Assembly (NCBI GenBank): GCA_031552355.1
Contig: JAVBMO010000069.1
Span: 1-43,930 of the forward strand
DNA: 43,930 bases
Source of the DNA: JAVBMO01 sp031552355
Lineage (GTDB): Bacteria; Bacteroidota; Bacteroidia; Bacteroidales; P3
Direction: 5' to 3'
Positions 8,666 to 16,668 of this stretch are shown one piece after another. Within the stretch, counting starts at the first letter, position 1; each line of letters starts with the position of its first letter. The notes below the pieces were generated by a model. The model was not told where the DNA came from, searched no databases, and worked only from the letters and a program-made list of their open reading frames with translations. The position numbers and the translations under genes were made by a program.

Positions 8666-8838
8666 AAAATGAAATAATACCTGCCTTTCAAGCCCCCTTT
8701 GGGGGTTGGGGGGCTTGTTTGCCGAGTGGAACGTATGTAGTGAAGGTAGGAACAGAAACTGCCAAAGTTACTAAACGATGAAAAATGAAGTGACAAACCA
8801 ATCCTGCCTTTCAAGCCCCTTTGGGGGTTGGGGAGCTG
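8603..8838 (+). repeat. Tandem duplication of the gene's 3' end and downstream hairpin
   Basis: Bases 8603-8718 hold the last 20 codons of the giant gene, its stop and a G/C hairpin (ccccctttgggggttgggg). Bases 8719-8838 repeat this in the same order with substitutions. Copy 2 still reads LPSGTYVVKVGTETAKVTKR and then TGA at 8779-8781, but it is cut off from any gene body by the stop of copy 1. It is therefore a remnant of a T9SS sorting-domain tail. Confidence 0.85.
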
Positions 8839-8852
8839 GTTTTGGACCCTCT

Positions 8853-8883
8853 ATTGAGCTTAGGTTGCCTACCTAAGCTCAAT
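8853..8883 (+). terminator. Probable terminator after the first giant gene
   Basis: A perfect 13-bp inverted repeat (8853-8865 and 8871-8883) with a 5-nt loop is followed by ttatt. The stem is strong but the U-run is short, so termination is likely but not certain. It could also act on the other strand. Confidence 0.6.
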
Positions 8884-9005
8884 TTATTGTAAATAGGCTT
8901 TGCCTAAAAAACCGCTGAACAGAATCTGCAAATTTGGTTCTAAAGAAAAGCAGCCATTTACAAGGGCCAAAATGTAAAGGGCTATTTTAAAAATAGGAAT
9001 TTGGG
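8881..9005. repeat. Dispersed intergenic repeat, copy 2 of 2
   Basis: This copy matches 2521-2629 block by block, including taggctttgcct, cagccatttacaaggg and ggaatttggg. It carries an extra segment of about 16 bases near 8921-8937. It overlaps the right arm of the hairpin at 8853-8883. Confidence 0.75.
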
Positions 9006-9071
9006 AATTGGCGAGAGCTTTACTTGGTGTGAAACCCGCATTATCCAAGATAATTAATATAAAACTCAAAC

Positions 9072-9125
9072 AAATAAAAGACAAATGAACACAAAACAAT
9101 TTTTTAAGAATGCAGCTTTGCTGCT
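9072..9125 (+). repeat. Shared leader and signal-peptide start, copy 1
   Basis: A 54-bp block covering 13 bases of leader and the first codons (MNTKQFFKN) recurs at 9960-10013 with one mismatch. It starts two adjacent genes whose products are otherwise unrelated. The block thus seems to have been copied as a translation-start and export cassette. Confidence 0.9.
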
Positions 9126-9945
9126 TATGATGGCAACGCCTGTATTATTCACAGCTTGCAGCAAAGACAACGAAAACAACGGTGACAATGGCAACCCAAA
9201 CACCGAAATACCGGGCGGGAAACGGGTAGCCAAAATAATATTCGACAATAGGGAATGGATTTTCGATTACGACAAGCAAGGCAGAATAGTAAGCTGGAAA
9301 ATTGATTACTTAGAAGAAGAAAATGATAAATACGATGAGTTTATAAAAATAGAATATCAGGCAGATGGCTCTATAAAATATTCGGAAGGCGACTACAGTA
9401 TTATAGAAAAATTGAATGCAGCAGGCTATGTAGAATCCTCTACAATGATATCTGAAAGTGGACAGGAATGCAAATGGATCTATTTCTACAATGAGGATAA
9501 CACTCTTAAACAAGCAAAGGGCAAACAGGATATGGTATTTGTGGATGAAGAAGAGAATTTCTCCGATGTGGAACTTGAATTCACCTACAACTATTCTTGG
9601 ACAGATGGAAATATTACCGCTTTAAATTCCCAAACGGTATGGACGACTGGTATTAGAGGTTACAATGATATGGAAATGGCGGCCATAAGCTATTCCGATA
9701 AACTTAATAACAGCAATCTTGATTTGAGCTTATTTCTGAATCCGGAATTACTACGTAACTACGGCTATGGCTCTATCTTCGGCTTTACTGGAAAGAAATG
9801 CAAAAATCTGCCAAGCAAAACCGTGAGAACTTACAATGGAAATGAATTCATTTATGAATTTTCCTACCTTTTCGATAGCGATGGCTATTTAATCCAAGCG
9901 GTTACGTCAAGAGGCTATACCTATACCGTAGAGTACGTAAAATAA
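9085..9945 (+). CDS. DUF4595-like outer-membrane lipoprotein
   Basis: A 286-aa lipoprotein. The signal peptide ends in LFTAC, with the lipidated Cys at residue 25. The next residues, SKDNENNGDN, are acidic and resemble the lipoprotein export signal that sends lipoproteins to the cell surface in Bacteroidota, which is an inference. The rest has many short beta motifs, such as WIFDYDKQGRIVSW, YNEDNTLKQAKG, FTYNYSW and YLFDSDGYLIQAVTS, as in the DUF4595 family of YD-like, porin-like-fold proteins. Function is unknown. The gene lies between two giant T9SS cargo genes, 27 nt before the second, with which it shares its leader and signal start. The two could be co-transcribed. Confidence 0.8.
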   Translation: MNTKQFFKNAALLLMMATPVLFTACSKDNENNGDNGNPNTEIPGGKRVAKIIFDNREWIFDYDKQGRIVSWKIDYLEEENDKYDEFIKIEYQADGSIKYSEGDYSIIEKLNAAGYVESSTMISESGQECKWIYFYNEDNTLKQAKGKQDMVFVDEEENFSDVELEFTYNYSWTDGNITALNSQTVWTTGIRGYNDMEMAAISYSDKLNNSNLDLSLFLNPELLRNYGYGSIFGFTGKKCKNLPSKTVRTYNGNEFIYEFSYLFDSDGYLIQAVTSRGYTYTVEYVK

Positions 9946-9959
9946 TGAATAGAAATCTA

Positions 9960-10013
9960 AAATAAAAGACAAATGAACACAAAACAATTTTTTAAGAATA
10001 CAGCTTTGCTGCT
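9960..10013 (+). repeat. Shared leader and signal-peptide start, copy 2
   Basis: This is the second copy of the block at 9072-9125, with one mismatch. Here it starts a protein with an ordinary signal peptidase I signal rather than a lipobox, because the sequence diverges directly after the block. Confidence 0.9.
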
Positions 10014-13000
10014 ACTGCTGGCCATACCTTTGCTATGGCAAAAAGAAGTAAAAGCACAAGGAGCAAGCTGCGAAACTGCAAGAATATTAATGGATACATC
10101 CAGTAATATTGCAGCTAAGAATGGTGATAACTGGTATGTTTTCACCCCCACACAGGCACAAAAAGGAACTTATAGGGTTCAAACAAATGATAATATGCCT
10201 ATTTATGTATGTAACACATGCAATGAAGAGTCTTTTACCTATCTGAATTCCGGTTCTTTGTTTTATGCCGAAGCGGAAAAAACTTATTATTTTCGGTACT
10301 ATAATATTTCCGGAACAAACCAAATATGGCAATTGAGCAGAGTGCCTAATGTTGAAGGCTTACTTTGCCAAACACCCATAGAAATCCCGGCATTATCCAA
10401 TGCTATTGCTGCCAATTTTGCCACAAAACAAACCTCAAGGTTTTGGTATCGTTTTACTCCTTCTACTGCAGGCTATTACCGCGCAAGCAATTGTGGGAAA
10501 ACAGGGACTCGTTCTTCAATTGACATACAAAGTGGAAATTGCGACAGTTTGGTTTATGTAGGTACCGGTAATATGTGTGAGTATCATTGGAAAAGCGATG
10601 TTTTATTTTATGGAGAAGCAGGCAAACCGTATTTGATTTATATAAACCAGACTCAGAACCCTTATGAGTACCCTGCCGACTACACTTGGGAACTGCGCAA
10701 GGAAGATAGCCCTGAAGGTTTATCTTGCCAAACTCCTATTGAAATCGCCTCTACATCGAATAACATTCCTGCTAACCATGCGACCAAACAAGTGAAAGAA
10801 TTATGGTACAAATTTACGCCAACCCAATCAGGGGTTTACACAGCAAGCAGCTGCGGAAAATCCGACTATACTTCTATGAGTGTGTATGACTCTTGCGGAC
10901 AATACACGACAGAAGAGGCTATTTGTGCTACCTCATTCAATGCCCAGGCAGGTAAAACATACTACATCGTCAATAGGGGGAGTGGGGATTATACATGGAG
11001 CTTGCACTTGGGAAACAATCCCGAAGGCTTGATTTGCCAAAGCGCTATTGTCCTTACCGATACCTCAAACAATATTTTGGCAAATCATACTGATAAACAA
11101 AGCCCCGTACTATGGTATCGTTTTGCACCTACAGCTGCCCAAGAGGGTGAATACAGCCTCACCAATTGTGGAAAAACCTCAGATACGACCCAGGTCTTTA
11201 TATATGAAGGAATTTCGTGTGATGATAAAACGTCTAAAGGTTCCTATACCAATACTTACTGTGATATTGAGTATTACACAGAAACTTCTTTTTATGCAGA
11301 ACCCGGAAAAACCTATTATATCCAATGGCTTAACCAAAATGGGGTGAACAATTACCATTGGTCTTTTACCAAAAAAGATACCCGTGGAAAATACTGCATC
11401 ACTCCCGTTGAACTAAAAGATACCATGAGTAATATTCCTATTAACCGTTGGTACACCTTTAGTCCAAAACAAAGTGGCTATTATGTGGCAAGTGATTATG
11501 GAAAAAACGCATATAATACACATCTTACGAATGTCCATATTTCCACAGGCACTTGTAATGAACTTGTTTCTGTAGGGAATATTATGCATAAAGATGAGCT
11601 TGGCATTGCATCTGTATTTTATGCAGAAGTCGGAAAAACCTATACAATTAACTGGATAAGCTATTTTATAGATTCGCATTGGGATTTGTATCAGATAAGT
11701 AATACCGAAGGTTTAACATGCAACAGCTCTATTGCAATTAGTGGCGTATCGGACAATATTGCAGCTGATCATGCGGGAAAACAAAGTCCTATCTTATGGT
11801 ATCGTTTCACACCCACAGAATCGGGAGAATATATTGTCAGTTCATGCAACAAAACCACACATAAAACCTATTTGACTGTATTTAGCGGTACATGTACAGA
11901 TCTGTCTGAAATAAGCTCGTCTTCTAATTATTGCGAAAACCAAAGCCGTATTGCATTCACTGCTCAAGCCAATCAAACGTATTACTTTAGATGGATAAAC
12001 GATGACGGATCTTATAGCTACAATTGGTCATTGTCCAAAAACAATGATACGGAAGGTAGGTTATGCGAAACACCTATTGTATTGACCGATACTTCAAGCA
12101 ATATAAAATATCTTAGTAATAATCCTACTTTATGGTACTCATTTACACCTACTGCCACGCAGGAAGGAGTTTATAAAATTTTAGAATCCGGAGGAGTTTA
12201 TGTAGAACTATACACAGGCTCTTGTGGAAATTTGAATAATGTATTCAACAATAAAGAACTTGTGTCGCTGGGAACAAATATTTTTTATGCAGAAGCCGGA
12301 AAAACATATTATTTCAATTGCGAAAAACAAATGGAAGGAGGATTATGGGGCCTGAGTAAGGTGGATAATCCAGAAGCTTTAACTTGTCAAACAGCCAAAG
12401 AAGTTACAAACGTAACAGATGACATTAGCCTTATTAACGTAGGATATAATTGGTTCGTTTTTACCCCAAATACCAATCAAGAAGGTATTTATAAAATAAA
12501 ATGGAGTAGACGAGAACTTGATTATAGAGTTTACACAGGCTCTTGCAATAATTTAGAGAAAATTATAGATCGTACAGAAGAACCCTTTTATGTTGAAGCA
12601 GGAAAAACGTATTATGTAAAAGGCTTTGGTGGAAAAATGGACACATGGAGTTTAGTAAAAGAAACCCAAACTTTAGAGGGTAAAGTTTGCCAAACAGCAA
12701 TAACTATCACCTATTTTGGTGAATCCTATATTATAAGTTCCTATTCAAAAGAGGAATCCTGGTATAGCTTTACACCCACTAAAACAGCTTATTACACTGT
12801 TGCATCACCCTGTGGTAGTGGTGTTTATGATGGCGAATGCAGCACTTTGAATGAAATAGTAAATATCTCACGGGAACCTTTCAATTCTATATCAGACATA
12901 GCGTCGAAATCAACCTTCTATGGGCTAAGTGGAAAAACTTATTACATTCATCTTAATAATCTCTCTGAAGGTTTTGATGCTATAAGCGGAATTTTTGGTA

Positions 13001-15228
13001 GCTATCCATGGCTACTTTTAGAAGAAAGCAATCCCGAATTTGCTACTACGCTTTCTTTGGAAAAGCATAACCTCAGCTTGACTTTGAATGAAGAACAGAC
13101 TTTGTGGTACTCCGCAAACGGATTGTATGCAAATCCTACATGGGTAAGTCGCAATACAGCCATTGCCACCGTTTCGGAAGGGAAAGTAATTGCTAAAGCA
13201 TCAGGACAAACCTATATTGTATTCAGTGTAAACGCAGGTGGAACCATTTTAAAAGATAGCTGCCTGGTAACGGTAACAGCAATAAATGTAAATACCAATT
13301 GCCAAGCTGCCATTACTATTACCGATACGTTAAATTGTGCGGTTTCTCAAACAGAACAGGAAGTGTGGTATAAGTTTACGCCTACAGCAGAACAGGAAGG
13401 GGTTTACTCAATAGGGGGGGATATACTAAGTATGACCGGTCCTTGTGCATTGGTATTTGAAGTGTTCAGCGGAAATTGCACAAAAATGAGTCAAATTACA
13501 AGTACTATATGTCTGTATGAGCCTGGAGACCTAGGCCAAGCTCCTTTTTATGCGGAATCAGGAAAAACGTATTATTTAAAATGCGAACAAGCAGGGATTG
13601 TTAGTGAGGCTAATAAAATAAATTATACATGGCAACTCGCCAAGGTAAATAATCCCCAATTTGCTACGGCTATAACTATGGAAGATAGCCGTAGTTTAAA
13701 TGTGAATGGCGAATGTATTGTGAGCTGTTCTGTCAGTGACGGCGTTTATTATAATCCTGTCTGGCTAAGCCGCAATCCTGACATTGCCACCGTTTCCGAA
13801 ACAGGAAAAGTAACTGCCAAAGCGCCGGGACAAACTTATATTGTATTCAGTGTAAACGCAGGGGAAACTATCTTAAAGGATAGCTGCTTGGTAACGGTAA
13901 CCGAAGCTTTTGTCAAAGTTTCTGGCATTACTTTATCTGCAAAAAGCTTGGCCATGAAGGTGGATAGCGTAAGCATGCTTACCGCTACGGTTTTACCTGC
14001 CAATGCCACCAATAAAAATATAAGTTGGGCGAGTACCAACACCGGTATTGCTACGGTAAACAATGGTGTGGTAACGGCAAAAGCTATTGGAACGGTCTAT
14101 GTTATCGCCACCACCCAAGACGGAAACTTTAAAGACACTTGTGCGCTAACGGTAACATCCAATGCTATTGCTGTTTCCGGTATTACGTTATCTGCAAAAA
14201 ACTTAGCCCTAAAGGTGGATAGCGTAAGCACCCTTACTGCTACAATTACACCAAGTAATGCCACCAATAAAAATATAAGTTGGGCGAGTACCAACACCGG
14301 TATCGCTACGGTAAACAATGGTGTGGTAACGGCAAAAGCTATTGGAACGGTCTATGTTATCGCCACCACCCAAGACGGAAACTTTAAAGACACTTGTGCG
14401 TTAACGGTAACATCCAATACTATTGCTGTTTCCAGCATTACTTTATCTGCACAAAGTTTGGCGTTGAAGGTGGATAGCGTAAGCACCCTTACCGCTACGG
14501 TTTTACCCGCCAATGCCACCAATAAAAATATAAGTTGGGCGAGTGCCAACACCGGCATTGCTACGGTAAACAATGGTGCTGTAAAAGCTAAAGCAACAGG
14601 TACTGCTTATATCATTGCCACTGCAGAAGATGGTGGGTATAAAGATACTTGTGTGGTAACAGTTACAGAATCACAAAAAGAAATTGTTATTATTCCTGAA
14701 GTAACTTCTATTGTTATCAGTTGGGAAAAAGAACAGGGAGCACAAAACTATGTGCTTATTGTTTATAGCGACTTGGCAAGAACCCAGGAAGTAGCCCGCT
14801 TCGAGTTCGATGCTTCTGGCAATTTGCTTACCAAAGCACCGTTTACCCATACCGTAACCGGACTTACTTCTGAAACACAGTACTATTATTCGCTTACTGC
14901 CTACAATGCAGAAGAGGAAGAAATCAGAACGTTTGAGGGCGGTTTTACCACCCTTAAAACCACAGGCATAGAAGAAGCAGATGCAGAGGAAGCAACTTTT
15001 GTGGTGTATCCGAACCCTACCTACAGTGGAAAGTTGACAATTGAAAGTGGAGAATTAACAGCTCAACAACTCAACAATTCAACAATTCAACTTTTTGACC
15101 TTGTGGGTAAATTGGTAGGCACCTTTGCCATTACTGGCGAAAAAACTGAAATCAACATCGGCCATTTGCCAAGTGGAACGTATGTGGTGAAAGTGGGAAC
15201 AGAAACCGTAAAAGTCATCAAGAAATAA
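9973..15228 (+). CDS. Second giant T9SS-secreted repeat protein, PPC-like, Ig-like and FN3-like
   Basis: A 1751-aa paralogue of the protein encoded at 3335. The signal peptide is about 1-29 (ending EVKAQ). Nine PPC-like repeats start near residues 32, 131, 251, 354, 474, 582, 697, 804 and 905. Then come a divergent Ig-like domain (about 1024), a tenth PPC-like repeat (about 1109) and four more Ig-like domains (about 1232, 1316, 1401, 1486). The last three are near-identical 85-aa Big_2 repeats. A fibronectin III-like domain follows (about 1572-1662; ISWEKEQGAQNYVL, YYYSLTAYNAE), then a T9SS sorting domain (about 1675-1751). Its sorting domain almost equals that of the paralogue. The likely role is surface display or adhesion; no enzyme motif is seen. 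A terminator follows at 15242. Confidence 0.92.
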   Translation: MNTKQFFKNTALLLLLAIPLLWQKEVKAQGASCETARILMDTSSNIAAKNGDNWYVFTPTQAQKGTYRVQTNDNMPIYVCNTCNEESFTYLNSGSLFYAEAEKTYYFRYYNISGTNQIWQLSRVPNVEGLLCQTPIEIPALSNAIAANFATKQTSRFWYRFTPSTAGYYRASNCGKTGTRSSIDIQSGNCDSLVYVGTGNMCEYHWKSDVLFYGEAGKPYLIYINQTQNPYEYPADYTWELRKEDSPEGLSCQTPIEIASTSNNIPANHATKQVKELWYKFTPTQSGVYTASSCGKSDYTSMSVYDSCGQYTTEEAICATSFNAQAGKTYYIVNRGSGDYTWSLHLGNNPEGLICQSAIVLTDTSNNILANHTDKQSPVLWYRFAPTAAQEGEYSLTNCGKTSDTTQVFIYEGISCDDKTSKGSYTNTYCDIEYYTETSFYAEPGKTYYIQWLNQNGVNNYHWSFTKKDTRGKYCITPVELKDTMSNIPINRWYTFSPKQSGYYVASDYGKNAYNTHLTNVHISTGTCNELVSVGNIMHKDELGIASVFYAEVGKTYTINWISYFIDSHWDLYQISNTEGLTCNSSIAISGVSDNIAADHAGKQSPILWYRFTPTESGEYIVSSCNKTTHKTYLTVFSGTCTDLSEISSSSNYCENQSRIAFTAQANQTYYFRWINDDGSYSYNWSLSKNNDTEGRLCETPIVLTDTSSNIKYLSNNPTLWYSFTPTATQEGVYKILESGGVYVELYTGSCGNLNNVFNNKELVSLGTNIFYAEAGKTYYFNCEKQMEGGLWGLSKVDNPEALTCQTAKEVTNVTDDISLINVGYNWFVFTPNTNQEGIYKIKWSRRELDYRVYTGSCNNLEKIIDRTEEPFYVEAGKTYYVKGFGGKMDTWSLVKETQTLEGKVCQTAITITYFGESYIISSYSKEESWYSFTPTKTAYYTVASPCGSGVYDGECSTLNEIVNISREPFNSISDIASKSTFYGLSGKTYYIHLNNLSEGFDAISGIFGSYPWLLLEESNPEFATTLSLEKHNLSLTLNEEQTLWYSANGLYANPTWVSRNTAIATVSEGKVIAKASGQTYIVFSVNAGGTILKDSCLVTVTAINVNTNCQAAITITDTLNCAVSQTEQEVWYKFTPTAEQEGVYSIGGDILSMTGPCALVFEVFSGNCTKMSQITSTICLYEPGDLGQAPFYAESGKTYYLKCEQAGIVSEANKINYTWQLAKVNNPQFATAITMEDSRSLNVNGECIVSCSVSDGVYYNPVWLSRNPDIATVSETGKVTAKAPGQTYIVFSVNAGETILKDSCLVTVTEAFVKVSGITLSAKSLAMKVDSVSMLTATVLPANATNKNISWASTNTGIATVNNGVVTAKAIGTVYVIATTQDGNFKDTCALTVTSNAIAVSGITLSAKNLALKVDSVSTLTATITPSNATNKNISWASTNTGIATVNNGVVTAKAIGTVYVIATTQDGNFKDTCALTVTSNTIAVSSITLSAQSLALKVDSVSTLTATVLPANATNKNISWASANTGIATVNNGAVKAKATGTAYIIATAEDGGYKDTCVVTVTESQKEIVIIPEVTSIVISWEKEQGAQNYVLIVYSDLARTQEVARFEFDASGNLLTKAPFTHTVTGLTSETQYYYSLTAYNAEEEEIRTFEGGFTTLKTTGIEEADAEEATFVVYPNPTYSGKLTIESGELTAQQLNNSTIQLFDLVGKLVGTFAITGEKTEINIGHLPSGTYVVKVGTETVKVIKK
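13918..14682 (+). repeat. Three tandem 255-bp Ig-domain repeats
   Basis: Units start at 13918, 14173 and 14428 with a period of exactly 255 bp (85 codons). Units 1 and 2 are almost identical for about 150 bp, including synonymous sites, and unit 3 is close in its first half. The pattern shows recent amplification or gene conversion, so copy number may vary between strains. Confidence 0.88.
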
Positions 15229-15241
15229 ATTAGGCGAAAAG

Positions 15242-15285
15242 TACAGGGAGTTAGGCTAAGATTCTGCCTTTCTCCCTGTATTTTA
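15242..15285 (+). terminator. Rho-independent terminator after second giant gene
   Basis: Stem tacagggag (15242-15250) pairs perfectly with ctccctgta (15272-15280). A smaller aggc/gcct pair lies inside the loop, and TTTT follows the stem. It lies 13 nt past the stop of the giant gene. Confidence 0.82.
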
Positions 15286-15378
15286 TAAAACCTATCCGAC
15301 TTCAAAAATCATATAAAAACCCTCTCTTGTTATAAAGTAAGTGTGTTTTTTGTAACTTATTCATATAAATTTTAACAA

Positions 15379-15412
15379 TTTGTATTTTATATTGAAAAAA
15401 ACTCTAAATTTG
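15379..15412 (+). promoter_or_regulatory. Bacteroidota-type promoter, copy B
   Basis: A -33 TTTG (15379-15382) and a -7 TAAATTTG (15405-15412) are 22 nt apart. The region and the bases after it (catgttag, ccaaaccaaacataatttt) closely match 1195-1275. It would drive the lipoprotein series from 15417. Its transcript would begin around 15419, which casts doubt on ATG 15417 as the start codon. Confidence 0.65.
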
Positions 15413-15416
15413 CCAC

Positions 15417-16154
15417 ATGTTAGTATCCCAAACCAAACATAATTTTATATCTATTATTTCCTGTGTCCCATGGTTTAAAAAGAAGTCTTATTCTCATAAC
15501 TTTTTTTTATCTGCAAAAACCGATGGCGTAACACAACATTTGCATTGGTTTCTTTCTAAAACCAATATACTTATAGTCCTTACTTTCTTGGCAGGATGTG
15601 GCAACGCTGAAAAACAAATCAATATTTCCACAAAAGATATAGCCGAAGGCGATTTGGTTTTCAGAAAAGGGAATGGAACAAAGTCGCGAGTGGTTTTAGG
15701 CACAGACCCCAACGGAATGTATAGTCATGTTGGCATTGTGGTTAAAGTAGATTCCTCTTTAAAAATAATACACATTACGCCCGACGAACGGGAAAATGGA
15801 GAGACCGAGGATAGGATAAAAATAGAAACATTCGAACAATTTTTCGCTCCCGATAAATCTGAAAAAGGGATTGTTTTGCACTGGACAGATTCATTAACTA
15901 CTGCTCATAATGCTGCCACTCAGGCCATTGAATATTACAACAAACAGGTGCTGTTCGACCATGATTATAATTTGCAAGATTCCACACAAATGTATTGTAC
16001 CGAATTGGTTTGGCGATGTTATCAAAAAGCAGGAAAAGATATAAGCGAGGGGAGGCGCAGCGAAGTAAAAAAGTTCCCTATGTTCTCCGGAACCTATATT
16101 TTCCCCTCAGATATATATGTAAACAAAAATTTTAAACCACGCTTAGAGCTTTAA
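15417..16154 (+). CDS. YiiX-like permuted papain-like lipoprotein hydrolase
   Basis: As drawn from ATG 15417 the product has 245 aa. A lipobox LAGC places the lipidated Cys at residue 61, far too deep for a signal. An in-frame TTG at 15540 would give a normal 20-residue lipoprotein signal (HWFLSKTNILIVLTFLAGC) and fits the promoter ending at 15412, so the real product may be 204 aa. The mature part carries EGDLVFRKG, the probable catalytic His in GMYSHVGIV (residue 104) and the probable catalytic Cys in QMYCTELVWRCY (residue 194). The His-before-Cys order is that of the permuted NlpC/P60-like YiiX/YaeF families. Substrate may be an amide or ester bond in envelope material, but this is unproven. 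It heads a series of envelope-protein genes. Confidence 0.78.
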   Translation: MLVSQTKHNFISIISCVPWFKKKSYSHNFFLSAKTDGVTQHLHWFLSKTNILIVLTFLAGCGNAEKQINISTKDIAEGDLVFRKGNGTKSRVVLGTDPNGMYSHVGIVVKVDSSLKIIHITPDERENGETEDRIKIETFEQFFAPDKSEKGIVLHWTDSLTTAHNAATQAIEYYNKQVLFDHDYNLQDSTQMYCTELVWRCYQKAGKDISEGRRSEVKKFPMFSGTYIFPSDIYVNKNFKPRLEL

Positions 16155-16187
16155 ATACATTTATTAACAACCAAAAAAAGAAAGAAC

Positions 16188-16601
16188 ATGAAAAGAAAAA
16201 ACACAACCTTAGTAGTATTAGTAAGCATGATATTAACTTTTATGTTTGTAGCTTGCAGTGGCAAAAGTCCTGCCGATATTGAAATGTCTATGTGGAAACA
16301 AGTACAAAAAGGCAATTATGAAGATGCCATGGAAATTTTAGTAAAAAATTCCATGCGTTCAGAAGACGATACCCCTGAAAAGCAGAGAGAGGTCGTTACA
16401 ATGTTTGCCGAAAAAGTAAAAGCCTCGTGTGAAGAAAAGGGGGGGATAAAAGATATTAAGCTGCTCGAGGAGTCTATTAGCGAAGATGGGAATACAGCTC
16501 TTGTAACCCTTGAAATTACCTACAAAAATGGAAGCACCAAAGAGGAGCGTAGTAAATACAAAAAAGTTGATGGAGATTGGAAAATAGATATGTCGAAATA
16601 A
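16188..16601 (+). CDS. DUF4878-like small lipoprotein
   Basis: A 137-aa lipoprotein with a signal ending in FMFVAC (Cys 23). The mature part has the DUF4878 pattern: PADIEMSMWKQVQKGNYEDAMEIL, an acidic helical middle, then LLEESISEDGNTALVTLEITYKNGSTKEERSKYKKVDGDWKIDM. This pattern suggests a cystatin/NTF2-like fold with a closing DGDWKI strand. Function is unknown; the fold is often used for ligand binding or as a periplasmic partner domain. It begins 33 nt after the papain-like gene with no terminator between, so the two are probably co-transcribed. Confidence 0.82.
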   Translation: MKRKNTTLVVLVSMILTFMFVACSGKSPADIEMSMWKQVQKGNYEDAMEILVKNSMRSEDDTPEKQREVVTMFAEKVKASCEEKGGIKDIKLLEESISEDGNTALVTLEITYKNGSTKEERSKYKKVDGDWKIDMSK

Positions 16602-16668
16602 ATAGTCGGTTTGCCAAGGTTTCCGATGTTAAAATTCAAATTATTATCACAATTATAATTAAATAGAG

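Larger units (their letters stand above)
8666..9084. other. Intergenic region between first giant gene and the lipoprotein gene
   Basis: This gap of 419 bp contains the duplicated gene tail (to about 8838), a perfect hairpin (8853-8883), copy 2 of the dispersed repeat (8881-9005) and an A-rich leader that includes the shared 5' block from 9072. I found no independent gene and no convincing TAnnTTTG promoter. Confidence 0.7.

Noticed and set aside
13836..14573. Three similar minus-strand frames of 73-75 codons
   Set aside because: They are antisense shadows of the three 255-bp Ig repeats, which explains their similarity.
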